Position numbers and translations under genes: made by a program. The notes beneath the pieces were generated by a model that saw only the letters and a list, made by a program, of their open reading frames with translations, made no database searches and was not told the DNA's origin. From Parabacteroides gordonii MS-1 = DSM 23371 (GTDB lineage: Bacteria > Bacteroidota > Bacteroidia > Bacteroidales > Tannerellaceae): a stretch of 64,000 nt of DNA. Location of the stretch: NCBI RefSeq assembly GCF_000969825.1, contig NZ_KQ033920.1, positions 1,105,672 to 1,169,671 on the forward strand, in the 5' to 3' direction. This document shows, piece after piece, positions 34,743-43,563 of this stretch (positions are counted from its first letter, which is position 1; each line of letters opens with the position of its first letter).

Positions 34743-34750
34743 CAAAGTTA
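34743..34750 (-). promoter_or_regulatory. -7 box for the recombinase gene
   Basis: Minus-strand TAACTTTG, exact TAnnTTTG. It gives a leader of about 20 nt before ATG 34715 and lies outside the invertible segment, so recombinase expression does not depend on switch orientation. Confidence 0.55.
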
Positions 34751-34907
34751 CAACAATTACTCCCGGATAAAAGTTAGCCGCACAGGCGTTTATCGCTACC
34801 TGCGCGGTTAACTGTAATTGGCTGCGCAGGGGATATTCATTTCCTGCACAGGGAGAAACCGGTTCGGGTTGGAAATACGGCTTACTTCTGGTATTGTGAA
34901 TGTTTGA

Positions 34908-35894
34908 TTATAACGACTCTATCTCCCCGGCCGACAGACCGGTACATTTTGCAATGTCGGCAGTCTCTATACCCATGCTTTTCATATTGATTGCCGTCCG
35001 GCGTAAGGCTTCCGCTTTTCCTTTGGCCTCTCCTTCGGCAAGACCTTTCGCCTTTCCGCTGACTTCTCCTTCAGCAAGGCCTTCTGCTTTTCCTTCGGCA
35101 AGGCCTTCGATCCGGCCCTCCCATTTGGCGGTATTGAGGACGTCGTTCTGGATCATGATTACGTTCAGGTGCTCGTCATAAGCATGTCGTTCCTGCGAGG
35201 ACATGGAGTAATACTTTAGTTTCTCGCGGGCTTCACGAAGACCCGGTGTTGTCGTGTCCGGACGGATAGTTCCGTCTTTCAGGTATTTGATCCATTCGTC
35301 CAGAGGTGTCGAAGCTACTTTATCGAACTCGTTTACGCGGATCAGGATATATTCGGGGAAAATCTCGGCAGGCAGGCGGGTGATGACTGCGTCGCGGTCA
35401 CGCATGTTGATACGCAAACTGTCGCCGGTATGTACACCCGTGAAATGGTTCTGACCGTGGTAGAAATAGTCCGTACCCACACCCAGATCGAAATAAAGAA
35501 TGCTGATGGAATACACTTTCTTCACTTTCTGATAACCTTCACCCAGCGAGATATGCTCGGTAATAGCTTTGGCCACTCCGTAGAGGATACGTTCGAGATA
35601 ATGAACCTCACGTGTGTTCTGGATTTCAACGATGATAATTTCGCCTTTGCTGTTCAGGGCTTTGATATCTACCCGGTTGAACTTATCGTCGGCACTTTCC
35701 TGATTGCTTTCGCTTTCAAGGATTTCAAGGATACTGACCTCTTCACGCAGCATAACGGTCAGGAAACCATTTAGCACATCGAAGTTGGCCTTCTGGCGCA
35801 ACAAACGCTTGATAGCCCAATCGAAACGGATATACCGGTCCTGCAACTCTTTTCTTTCATTCTCTGCCATGACTTTCGGATCTGAATTTTTCAT
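34908..35894 (-). CDS. Rpn family PD-(D/E)XK nuclease-like protein
   Basis: A 328-residue protein of the Rpn/transposase_31-like family: RYIRFDWAIKRLLRQKANFDVLNGFL at the N-terminus, then the nuclease core VDIKALNSKGEIIIVEIQNTREVHYLERILYG with D, E and Q in the usual places. Relatives promote RecA-independent recombination or act as degraded transposases. The C-terminal third holds a run of Gly-Leu-Ala-Glu-Gly-Lys/Glu repeats (residues ~260-295) coded by imperfect ~24-bp repeats, ending in a helix-turn-helix-like tail. Confidence 0.85.
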   Translation of the reverse strand: MKNSDPKVMAENERKELQDRYIRFDWAIKRLLRQKANFDVLNGFLTVMLREEVSILEILESESNQESADDKFNRVDIKALNSKGEIIIVEIQNTREVHYLERILYGVAKAITEHISLGEGYQKVKKVYSISILYFDLGVGTDYFYHGQNHFTGVHTGDSLRINMRDRDAVITRLPAEIFPEYILIRVNEFDKVASTPLDEWIKYLKDGTIRPDTTTPGLREAREKLKYYSMSSQERHAYDEHLNVIMIQNDVLNTAKWEGRIEGLAEGKAEGLAEGEVSGKAKGLAEGEAKGKAEALRRTAINMKSMGIETADIAKCTGLSAGEIESL

Positions 35895-35923
35895 AATTAA
35901 GTGTTTTTATGTCAGGTAATTCG

Positions 35924-35931
35924 CAAATATA
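35924..35931 (-). promoter_or_regulatory. -7 box for the Rpn-like gene
   Basis: Minus-strand TATATTTG, exact TAnnTTTG, 30 bp upstream of the ATG. Confidence 0.5.
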
Positions 35932-35983
35932 CGTAATTAATATATAAACAGGAAGAGTCGGTTCAATTATTTTCATACCTGCG

Positions 35984-37666
35984 TCACTCGTCAACCGTCT
36001 TTATCCAAACCCGTTTGCCATCAAAAGTGATGGCCATTTTGAGGATGTCGGCGAAACCGGCAGCACAAAGGGTAGCGGCATATTGTTTATTTTCAATCTG
36101 CTGGAGAGCCGAGGCAAGTGCCTGTTCGACCGTTTCCTTCGGACGAAGCCGTTTGAGTTCCATTATGATAGCCTGTCCTTGTCCGTTTTTGGGGCGTAGC
36201 ATAATATCATAACGACCAAAGCCGGCTTCTCGGTTACTGCTGACCTCATAGTCGGACATACCGGCAAGCAAGCCGAGCATAAAGGCCTGATAGACCTTTT
36301 CCGGATCGCGTCCGGAAGTATCGTAATAAGAAAGTGAATTTATCAGGAAGTCATTCAGTAGCTCTTCGAAGTATTCGATATCCCCGATACGCAAAGCCTG
36401 TAGCATCCGTTCGAGACGGTCGTTTTTCACAGGGCCTTTATTGATCCAACTACGGATAATAGTAAAGAATACTGTTCTTACCTCCCGGTTGGGCACTTGC
36501 AGCGTATATTCCAGCAAATCTTCCGAAGTTAAAACCGGATCGGAAGCTTTCAGGTACCCGCTGAACAGCATGAATGACCAGATATTGACCGTTTCAGCCA
36601 ACAAATCAGGGAACGCCAGCTTATCATTTATTACGCTGCGAACAGGATAGCCTTGTATCAATGCCTCTACACCATCGCGTATCTGCGAAGGACCGTCGGC
36701 CAACAGATGGCGCAACAAAACATCGGAACCGGTGTTTACCCAATAGGGAGCTAACACACCATTATACATTATATAATTAAGCACTGACCAAGGATTATAC
36801 ATCACTTCGTCACCAAACAGGTAACCATCATACCATGTTTTTACATCTTCTTTATGCTCTCCCTGAGAATAATCGTCAAGAAACCGGTCCGTTTCTTCCT
36901 GAGTGAAACCGAAAGCGCTGCAAATCGGCCGGTCAAGCAATGTAAATACAGCAATATTATTCAGTCCGCTGAAGATAGACTCCTTGCTCACCCGAAGGAT
37001 GCCGGTAATGACACCACGGAAGATATCCGTATTGTCCTTGAATACAGCACTCATGAAGTTGCGCATAAAACCGATCATCCGGTCGTAGTAGCCTTTGTCG
37101 AAAGCGACATGGATCGGGCTATCGTATTCGTCAAGCAAGACAAGCGGGGGCGTGCCCCAGTATGTAGTCAGCATGGTAGACAACATAGCCAACGAGTTTT
37201 GTATCTGCACTTCCGTTGCCTGTTGTTCAACGATAGCTTTAAAAGCCGGGATATATGCAGGTTCAGTACGAGGATCTTCCAACAAATACTTATGACGCAG
37301 GAATTCGTTTTGCAATTCCTGTCCTAACATACTCAGGAATTGTTCGAACGTATCCGCTTTGCAATCTTTCAGCGTGATCAGTATCACCGGATATTTTCCC
37401 TGATATTTATCGAAATCTTTCCATTGCTCGATACTTTTCCCGTTGAACAGCGGGCGATACACATTCCCTTCGGTCTTCTCAAAGAAATAACGGAGTGTGG
37501 AAAGGTTGAGCGTCTTACCAAAACGACGCGGACGGGGAAGCAGGGTGATTTTACTTCCGTTTTCTATTATCTGGCGGATAAAGTCGGTCTTATCTACATA
37601 ATAATAGCCTTCGCTGATCAGTTCTTTATAATCGCTGATGCCTATCGGTAATTTCTTTCTGTCCAT
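35984..37666 (-). CDS. DUF1703 AAA-ATPase-like / PD-(D/E)XK protein
   Basis: A 560-residue paralogue in architecture of the gene at 11516-13078. N-terminus KKLPIGISDYKELISEGYYYVDKTDFI, P-loop RPRRFGKTLNLS, Walker B-like PLVLLDEYDSPIHVAF, then a helical middle and a C-terminal PD-(D/E)XK segment YDIMLRPKNGQGQAIIMELKRLRP. Function unproven; the family is often linked to mobile or defence-type contexts in Bacteroidales. Divergent from the SDR gene with closely spaced promoters. Confidence 0.87.
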   Translation of the reverse strand: MDRKKLPIGISDYKELISEGYYYVDKTDFIRQIIENGSKITLLPRPRRFGKTLNLSTLRYFFEKTEGNVYRPLFNGKSIEQWKDFDKYQGKYPVILITLKDCKADTFEQFLSMLGQELQNEFLRHKYLLEDPRTEPAYIPAFKAIVEQQATEVQIQNSLAMLSTMLTTYWGTPPLVLLDEYDSPIHVAFDKGYYDRMIGFMRNFMSAVFKDNTDIFRGVITGILRVSKESIFSGLNNIAVFTLLDRPICSAFGFTQEETDRFLDDYSQGEHKEDVKTWYDGYLFGDEVMYNPWSVLNYIMYNGVLAPYWVNTGSDVLLRHLLADGPSQIRDGVEALIQGYPVRSVINDKLAFPDLLAETVNIWSFMLFSGYLKASDPVLTSEDLLEYTLQVPNREVRTVFFTIIRSWINKGPVKNDRLERMLQALRIGDIEYFEELLNDFLINSLSYYDTSGRDPEKVYQAFMLGLLAGMSDYEVSSNREAGFGRYDIMLRPKNGQGQAIIMELKRLRPKETVEQALASALQQIENKQYAATLCAAGFADILKMAITFDGKRVWIKTVDE

Positions 37667-37691
37667 ACGTCGTTGTTTTTAAGCATGCATA

Positions 37692-37699
37692 CAAAGATA
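37692..37699 (-). promoter_or_regulatory. -7 box for the DUF1703 gene
   Basis: Minus-strand TATCTTTG, exact match, about 25 bp before the ATG at 37666. It lies 13 bp from the oppositely directed -7 box of the SDR gene, so the two divergent promoters overlap in their -33 regions. Confidence 0.55.
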
Positions 37700-37712
37700 G
37701 GCATATTATTCT

Positions 37713-37720
37713 TATATTTG
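37713..37720 (+). promoter_or_regulatory. -7 box for the SDR gene
   Basis: TATATTTG, exact match. It overlaps the in-frame GTG at 37720, so translation must start further on, at GTG 37753. Confidence 0.55.
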
Positions 37721-37752
37721 TGGCTCTATACTTTATTAAACAGCGGAAAATA

Positions 37753-38478
37753 GTGAAAAGGATTGTTATCATTGGGGCGACGTCCGGCATTGGGTATGAG
37801 GTTGCTAAAATATACCGTCAGCTGGGTTGGCGGGTCGGAGTGGCCGGACGCCGTATCGAACGGCTTGAAGCATTTAAGGAACAGGCCCCCGAACAGACAG
37901 AGATACAACAACTCGACGTTACCGAGGTCGATGCGGTAGAAAAGTTTCATCTGCTGATCGACAAACTGGGCGGCATGGATCTGTTTCTGCTCAGTACTGG
38001 TATCGGTAGCCAGAACCGGGCATTAAACACCGACATCGAACTGGCTACAGTCAACACCAATGCCATCGGCTTTACCCGTATGGTGACGGCGGCCTATCAC
38101 TATTTCAAGGAACAAGGCACAGGACATCTGGCCGTTATCAGTTCCATCGCCGGAACCAAAGGACTGGGGGCTGCCCCCGCCTATTCGGCTACCAAAAGAT
38201 TTCAGAACACTTATATAGACGCACTGGCTCAACTGGCCCGGATGGAGAAACTACCAATCAATTTCACCGACATCCGTCCCGGCTTTGTTAAGACAGACTT
38301 GCTGAAAAACGATAAGTATCCGCTGCTGATGCGCCCCGAACGGGTAGCACAACGGATCGTAAGGGCATTGAGCCGGAAGAAACGCAGTGTCATTATCGAC
38401 TGGCGCTATTTTACACTTGTATTTTTCTGGAAGCTGATCCCCTCCTACGTGTGGGAACGGTTATCCATACACAATTAA
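37753..38478 (+). CDS. Short-chain dehydrogenase/reductase
   Basis: About 241 residues. Rossmann motif GATSGIGYEVAKIY at the N-terminus, SSIAGTKG with the catalytic Ser, and YSATKRF with the catalytic Tyr and Lys. The start is GTG 37753 (VKRIVIIGATS), since an upstream in-frame GTG coincides with the -7 box. The C-terminus is hydrophobic (YFTLVFFWKLIPSYVW), suggesting membrane contact. Substrate unknown. It reads toward the amino acid permease 20 bp downstream, so the two are probably an operon. Confidence 0.88.
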   Translation: MKRIVIIGATSGIGYEVAKIYRQLGWRVGVAGRRIERLEAFKEQAPEQTEIQQLDVTEVDAVEKFHLLIDKLGGMDLFLLSTGIGSQNRALNTDIELATVNTNAIGFTRMVTAAYHYFKEQGTGHLAVISSIAGTKGLGAAPAYSATKRFQNTYIDALAQLARMEKLPINFTDIRPGFVKTDLLKNDKYPLLMRPERVAQRIVRALSRKKRSVIIDWRYFTLVFFWKLIPSYVWERLSIHN

Positions 38479-38498
38479 ACGCACACTAATAAAACAAA

Positions 38499-40151
38499 AT
38501 GGGATTATTCATTAAGAAACCTCTGGGAGCCTTACAGGCAGAAGCAAATGAGTCAGGAAGTAAATCACTAAAACGGGTATTAGGGCCGTGGAGCCTGGTG
38601 GCACTGGGTGTCGGCGTTATTATCGGGGCGGGATTATTCTCGATCACGGGAACCGTTGCCGCCGGATATACGGGTCCCGCTATCACCTTGTCGTTTGCCA
38701 TCGCCGCACTGGGCTGCTGTTTCGCCGGATTATGTTATGCCGAATTTGCCTCGATGATCCCGGTGGCCGGCAGTGCCTACACCTATTCGTATGCAACGAT
38801 GGGCGAACTGATCGCATGGATCATCGGCTGGGATCTCGTTCTCGAATATACCGTAGCTGCAACGACCGTCAGTATCAGTTGGAGCCGCTACCTTGTCGTC
38901 TTTCTCGAAGGGTTGGGAATCCATTTGCCACAAACGCTTACCGCCTGTCCCTGGGATGGCGGGATCGTCAACGTGCCGGCTTTCCTGATCGTTGTCCTGA
39001 TGAGCCTCTTCCTGATCCGAGGGACGGAAGGGAGTTCGATCTTTAACGGGATCATCGTCTTTCTGAAGGTGTCGGTCGTATTGGTTTTCGTGGCACTGGG
39101 CTGGAAATATATCAATACGGATAATTATGTCCCCTATATCCCGGCCAATACAGGTACATTGGGCGAGTATGGTTTCTCCGGCGTACTTCGCGGGGCAGCT
39201 ATCGTTTTCTTTGCTTTTCTCGGATTCGATGCGGTATCGACTGCGGCACAGGAAGCCAAGAACCCGAAACGCGACATGCCGATCGGTATCCTCGTCTCAC
39301 TCCTGGTGTGTACGGTATTATATATGCTTTTCGCCCATGTTATGACAGGGGTGGCACATTACACGCAGTTCGGCGGCCAGGAAGGGATCGCCCCGGTGGC
39401 CGTTGCCATCTCGCACATGGGGAATGCGGATGCGGCAGGTATCATCCAACCGGATTATCCCTGGCTGAATAAAGCGATCGTACTGGCTATCCTGTTCGGT
39501 TACTGCTCCGTTATTATGGTCACCCTACTCGGACAAAGCCGCGTATTCCTGAGTATGAGCCGTGACGGATTGCTTCCTCCTTTCTTCTCGCATATCAATG
39601 AAAAGTTCCGCACACCGGCACGCAGCAACCTGCTTTTTATGTTGCTCGTTGGGACACTTGCGGCTTTTGTTCCGGCACGTGTAGCTGGTGAAATGACAAG
39701 TATCGGAACCCTATTCGCTTTTACACTGGTTTGTGCAGGTGTGTTGGTCGTGAGGAAAACAATGCCGGATGTTCAGCGTGCCTTTAAGACCCCGTTCGTA
39801 CCGCTCGTCCCCATCCTGGGTATCGTAACCTGCCTGTGCATGATGCTCTTCCTGCCGGCCGACACATGGATACGCCTGGTACTGTGGATGCTGATCGGAC
39901 TGGATATATATGCCTGCTACGGGGTGAAACACAGTAAACTGGAATACATGCAACAGCATCGCAAAGGACAGCTTTCGCTCAATATGATAGGTATCACCCT
40001 TTCCGTCCTCTGTGTGATCACCGGATTATGGCACCAGCAGACAGTGGGATGGAACGAAAGCAAGACATTGCTGATCATTTCGTTTGTCTTCGCCTTTACA
40101 CACCTGCCGTTCTATATGACACGTATCTGGAAGAACACGACACAGGCTTAA
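38499..40151 (+). CDS. APC superfamily amino acid permease (CAT type)
   Basis: A 550-residue inner-membrane transporter with about 12-14 helices. The N-terminal LGVGVIIGAGLFSITG is the substrate-binding unwound helix of APC carriers; FFAFLGFDAVSTAAQEAKNPKRDMPIGI is the cationic amino acid transporter signature. The substrate is probably a basic or neutral amino acid, undecided. It follows the SDR gene by 20 bp and converges on the GtrA gene, with a triple 22-bp repeat between them. Confidence 0.9.
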   Translation: MGLFIKKPLGALQAEANESGSKSLKRVLGPWSLVALGVGVIIGAGLFSITGTVAAGYTGPAITLSFAIAALGCCFAGLCYAEFASMIPVAGSAYTYSYATMGELIAWIIGWDLVLEYTVAATTVSISWSRYLVVFLEGLGIHLPQTLTACPWDGGIVNVPAFLIVVLMSLFLIRGTEGSSIFNGIIVFLKVSVVLVFVALGWKYINTDNYVPYIPANTGTLGEYGFSGVLRGAAIVFFAFLGFDAVSTAAQEAKNPKRDMPIGILVSLLVCTVLYMLFAHVMTGVAHYTQFGGQEGIAPVAVAISHMGNADAAGIIQPDYPWLNKAIVLAILFGYCSVIMVTLLGQSRVFLSMSRDGLLPPFFSHINEKFRTPARSNLLFMLLVGTLAAFVPARVAGEMTSIGTLFAFTLVCAGVLVVRKTMPDVQRAFKTPFVPLVPILGIVTCLCMMLFLPADTWIRLVLWMLIGLDIYACYGVKHSKLEYMQQHRKGQLSLNMIGITLSVLCVITGLWHQQTVGWNESKTLLIISFVFAFTHLPFYMTRIWKNTTQA

Positions 40152-40158
40152 AAGAACC

Positions 40159-40224
40159 TGTGCCAAAGCATCTGCACAACTGTGCCATAGTATATGCACT
40201 ATTGTGCCACTGCATGTGCACAAA
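40159..40224. repeat. Three tandem 22-bp dyad repeats
   Basis: Units at 40159-40180, 40181-40202 and 40203-40224, all starting TGTGCCA and all containing GTGC...GCAC dyads. They fill the gap between the convergent permease and GtrA genes almost exactly. They may act as a bidirectional transcript end; there is no T-run. Confidence 0.8.
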
Positions 40225-40227
40225 ATA

Positions 40228-40611
40228 TTACTTACGAAAGAAGGTAAGCCGTTTATTCATGCTGAAATTGACGGCACCATAAACGAACAGGCCGAGGAAC
40301 TGGGCCAGATATTCGTTCATATCGCATAACTCTACCATGAGTAAGAGGGAAAAGAATTGAAGCCCGTAGGCACAACCGAAAGCGATCAGGAAAAGAGGAA
40401 TCTCGCGCTGGAATTTTCCGCTACGGGCTGAGAATATCCAGTACTTGCTCCAAAAGAAGTTATTGATAAGGGCTGCAACGTATCCTGCGACATTCGACCA
40501 GAGGTAATTACAGTCCAGCCCTTCCATCAATACCCATATAACAAGGGCGGTAATAAGGGCATTCAACGTTCCCACGATGATAAAACGAAGTATCCGTACA
40601 CTCTCTTTCAT
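40228..40611 (-). CDS. GtrA family membrane protein
   Basis: About 127 residues with four hydrophobic helices: RFIIVGTLNALITALVIWVL, LWSNVAGYVAALINNFFWSKYWIF, PLFLIAFGCAYGLQFFSLLL and LGLFVYGAVNFSMNKRLTF. This is the GtrA/DPMS-like family that helps move lipid-linked sugars across the membrane. ATG 40611 is chosen over 40626 because a -7 box (minus-strand TATATTTG, 40616-40623) lies directly in front, making the mRNA nearly leaderless. No glycosyltransferase gene is adjacent. Confidence 0.85.
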   Translation of the reverse strand: MKESVRILRFIIVGTLNALITALVIWVLMEGLDCNYLWSNVAGYVAALINNFFWSKYWIFSARSGKFQREIPLFLIAFGCAYGLQFFSLLLMVELCDMNEYLAQFLGLFVYGAVNFSMNKRLTFFRK

Positions 40612-40646
40612 GCGGCAAATATACATGATTTTCGAAACAACTGGTT

Positions 40647-41381
40647 CTAATCCGCCGGATTATTCTTCATAAAGAACGTATCGAAGAAGGCGTCCCGATA
40701 GCTATTGCCTATCGATATCTCATATTTTCCGATAAACACGTCGTTATTGTCGAACGAGTCAATATGATCGGTATTAACGATATACGACTTATTGGTACGG
40801 AGAAAGATATCCTTCGGAAGCATCTCATGGATAGACTTCAGATTCATCTTCGTCACGATCCGCTGATCGGGCGTCTGGATCACCACATAGTCCTTCAATC
40901 CTTCGATAAAGAGGATATTCCTGAACTGTATCTTAAAATAACGCCGTTCGGCTTTCACGAAGATATGGTCGGCGGCGACCGACTCGACGAGGTTCTTGCT
41001 GTTGTCCGTCTTTAAGAGGGTGTGATAGACATTGGCTTTCACAACGGCACGTTTGAAGCGTTCTATCTCGATCGGTTTCACCAGGTAGTCGATCGCATCC
41101 ACTTCGTAACTGTCGAGGGCATATTCCGCATAGGCGGTCACAAAGATCACCAGTGTTTCAGAAGGGATCATCCGGGCAAACTCCAGGCCGTTCACGCCGG
41201 GCATCTTGATATCCAGAAAAACAAGGTCGACCGGGCTGGCCTGCATGAACTTTCCGGCCGAAACGGCGTCTCCGAAACTTCCGCATAAGGATAACAACGG
41301 AGTATCCTGTACCAATAGCTGGATGGCCTTGCGCCCCAGTGGTTCATCATCTACAATTATGCAATTCATACAACTATTCAT
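40647..41381 (-). CDS. LytTR family response regulator
   Basis: About 244 residues: a receiver domain (NCIIVDDEPLGRKAI, phospho-acceptor in LVFLDIKMPGVNG, the Thr/Lys switch in VTAYAEYALDSYEVDAIDYLVKP) and a C-terminal LytTR DNA-binding domain (HIFVKAERRYFKIQFRNILFIEGLKDYVVI). The ATG at 41381 overlaps the kinase stop as ATGA; the frame extends further upstream but only as non-coding shadow. Partner of the LytS-type kinase immediately upstream. Confidence 0.93.
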   Translation of the reverse strand: MNSCMNCIIVDDEPLGRKAIQLLVQDTPLLSLCGSFGDAVSAGKFMQASPVDLVFLDIKMPGVNGLEFARMIPSETLVIFVTAYAEYALDSYEVDAIDYLVKPIEIERFKRAVVKANVYHTLLKTDNSKNLVESVAADHIFVKAERRYFKIQFRNILFIEGLKDYVVIQTPDQRIVTKMNLKSIHEMLPKDIFLRTNKSYIVNTDHIDSFDNNDVFIGKYEISIGNSYRDAFFDTFFMKNNPAD

Positions 41382-42421
41382 TTTATGTTTAAACGGAGAT
41401 TGATCGTATATGTTATATCGGTGTCGTCTATTTGCAGCGAATGATCGGTATCGTACAACAGTTCGAGCCGTCGGCGGATATTGGCAAGTCCTATCCCTCC
41501 GTCTGTGCGCCGTTCCCGCTGTTCGGCCGGTTTGGAGTTGATACAGATAAAGGTGAGACACTTCTCCTCCACTTTGAAATAAAGGTGTACGTACGAGAGC
41601 TTCTTATTATCGTTGTTATGCTTCACGGCATTCTCCACAAAGGGAATAAACAGTAAAGGTGGCAGGGTAACATCCTCCGTATTCCCCTCTGTCGATACGA
41701 TGAAATCGAAGTTATCGCGCCGTATCTTCTCCATATTCAGATAATCGTTCAGAAAAGAGATGTCGTCTTTCAGGCGGACTTTTTCCGAAACGCTGTCTTT
41801 CAACTGGTACTTCAGCAGGTCTTTCAGTTTGGAAAGGACAAGGACGGCCTCTGCCGGACTTTCTTTTATCAGCACATTCGCGTTATTCAGCATGTTAAAA
41901 AGGAAATGCGGGTTGATCTGGTTCTTCAGCTGTTCCAGTTCGGATTGTATGGTGGCATTTTCCAACTGGCCGATGCGCTGCCCGTTCTTTATGTAATCTT
42001 GGAAGACGATCACGGCAGATGCTCCGGCAATAATCAGACTCAACTGGATAACAGACGAAATGATCAGGAAGGAACCCATCCAAAATTGATAAATTTGATA
42101 CTCTTGTCGGATCGACTCGTTACGCAACAGAAACGAAAAGAGCAGGCTTAGCCCTATACACAAATAAACAGAGAGTATATAAGTACCAATCTTATTTCGC
42201 AGCAGAAAACGAGGGGTCAGCACAAAGACACTCAAATAAATGGGAACAAGCAAAAAGACGCTTTGCGCAAAATCTTCTGTCAAGTTCTTTCGTTCTACCA
42301 GATCCATGTAATAGTTTAGGCCGATCGTTATCATACTGAAAACAAACAACAGGAGATGTCTGTAAATCCTATAACGAGGATCTACCAACAAACGCAACAG
42401 GAAACCGGGGGCATTTATCAT
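41378..42421 (-). CDS. LytS-type sensor histidine kinase
   Basis: A 347-residue kinase with four to five N-terminal membrane helices (~15-150), the phosphorylated His in KNQINPHFLFNMLNNANV, the N box FIPFVENAVKHN and the G box GGIGLANIRRRLELLY: all catalytic elements are present. It overlaps the response regulator (ATGA) and the degenerate kinase upstream (ATGA), so three signalling proteins are made from one message. Confidence 0.93.
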   Translation of the reverse strand: MINAPGFLLRLLVDPRYRIYRHLLLFVFSMITIGLNYYMDLVERKNLTEDFAQSVFLLVPIYLSVFVLTPRFLLRNKIGTYILSVYLCIGLSLLFSFLLRNESIRQEYQIYQFWMGSFLIISSVIQLSLIIAGASAVIVFQDYIKNGQRIGQLENATIQSELEQLKNQINPHFLFNMLNNANVLIKESPAEAVLVLSKLKDLLKYQLKDSVSEKVRLKDDISFLNDYLNMEKIRRDNFDFIVSTEGNTEDVTLPPLLFIPFVENAVKHNNDNKKLSYVHLYFKVEEKCLTFICINSKPAEQRERRTDGGIGLANIRRRLELLYDTDHSLQIDDTDITYTINLRLNIK

Positions 42422-43509
42422 AACTTAATATACAGATTTGTTTTATAAAGCGGGCCATCGCCCACCATCGTTAAAGTATAGCTGCCGGCAAATAACAGGT
42501 CGAAACGATATTTTACATCTGTCAGTTCCCGGCTGTTTTCAATATCCGCCAGCGATATCCCGGGAGAAAAACAGATACAGGAGAATAATACCCCAGCCTC
42601 TTCCACCCGGAAGAAGATCTGAAGATCCATCTGCATTGTCTTTTCCGTCAATAACTTTACATAGCAAATAGCAAAGGGAATAAACAATAAGGGAGGCACC
42701 AGTTTACGGTTGACATTTCCTTCCCATGTCAATGCAAAGCTCAGGTTTATATAACGCATCTGAGCCAAAATCAGGAAATTCTCAATAAAGGAGATCTCCG
42801 AGATCAGCAACACTTTCTCTCTATTCCCGTCATACAACTGGTAGCGCAATAGCTTACTCAACTTCATCAAGACCTTTGATGCCTGTTCCGGATTACCGAC
42901 TGTTTGCTCACCGGCTTCATCCAGCATACTGAAAAGGAACTCCGGGTTTATCTGATCTTTCAAACGTTCCAGTTCTGTTTTCAGATTTACCTTTTCCAAT
43001 TCGTTCTTTCGCATGCTGAATTGCAGCCACTGGCGCAATAACACAGTAAGCGAAGTTCCTGCTATCAGCAAAGCGAACAGAAAGAAATTCCCTATAATTT
43101 CTACTGCCATGATCCGGTTTTCATAGAAAAAAGAATAATGGCCCGGCTTCTGTTGATAATAATTATTTATCCAATAATCCACTCCGAAAGAAATTGCCAA
43201 TATCAATAAAATAAGCAACGATATAGATCCTATGTATAGCTGATATTTATTCTTCAGCAGTAGTTTGGGTAATAAAACATACATATGCAGATAAAGCCCG
43301 GTTAAATAAGCCACCAGTAAAAATAGGCCGGCATACAGCACCATGTTATCTATCTTGTCCAGATACTCAGAGCAAATTATATACGGCATATTGAATGACA
43401 CAAACACAAAGAACAGCACAAGCAACACATGTCTGCCAACCCTGTATTTGGGGGCGATCAGGAAATCGATCAGAAAACTATTATATGTAACTTCCGGTTG
43501 GGACATCAT
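42418..43509 (-). CDS. Degenerate LytS-like histidine kinase (pseudokinase)
   Basis: A 363-residue protein with the same build as the next gene: four to five membrane helices and a His_kinase-type dimerisation segment. The phospho-acceptor His is replaced by Glu (DQINPEFLFSMLDEA), the N box reads IPFAICYVKLL instead of IPFVENAVKHN, and the Gly-rich G box is missing. It cannot autophosphorylate by the usual chemistry. The open frame is intact and tightly coupled, so it is probably a sensor subunit or regulator of the intact kinase rather than a decaying gene. Confidence 0.88.
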   Translation of the reverse strand: MMSQPEVTYNSFLIDFLIAPKYRVGRHVLLVLFFVFVSFNMPYIICSEYLDKIDNMVLYAGLFLLVAYLTGLYLHMYVLLPKLLLKNKYQLYIGSISLLILLILAISFGVDYWINNYYQQKPGHYSFFYENRIMAVEIIGNFFLFALLIAGTSLTVLLRQWLQFSMRKNELEKVNLKTELERLKDQINPEFLFSMLDEAGEQTVGNPEQASKVLMKLSKLLRYQLYDGNREKVLLISEISFIENFLILAQMRYINLSFALTWEGNVNRKLVPPLLFIPFAICYVKLLTEKTMQMDLQIFFRVEEAGVLFSCICFSPGISLADIENSRELTDVKYRFDLLFAGSYTLTMVGDGPLYKTNLYIKL

Positions 43510-43563
43510 TTATTGTTTATCAGTTTTGAACTATCCAAAGAACAAAGATAGTAATATCCCTAT

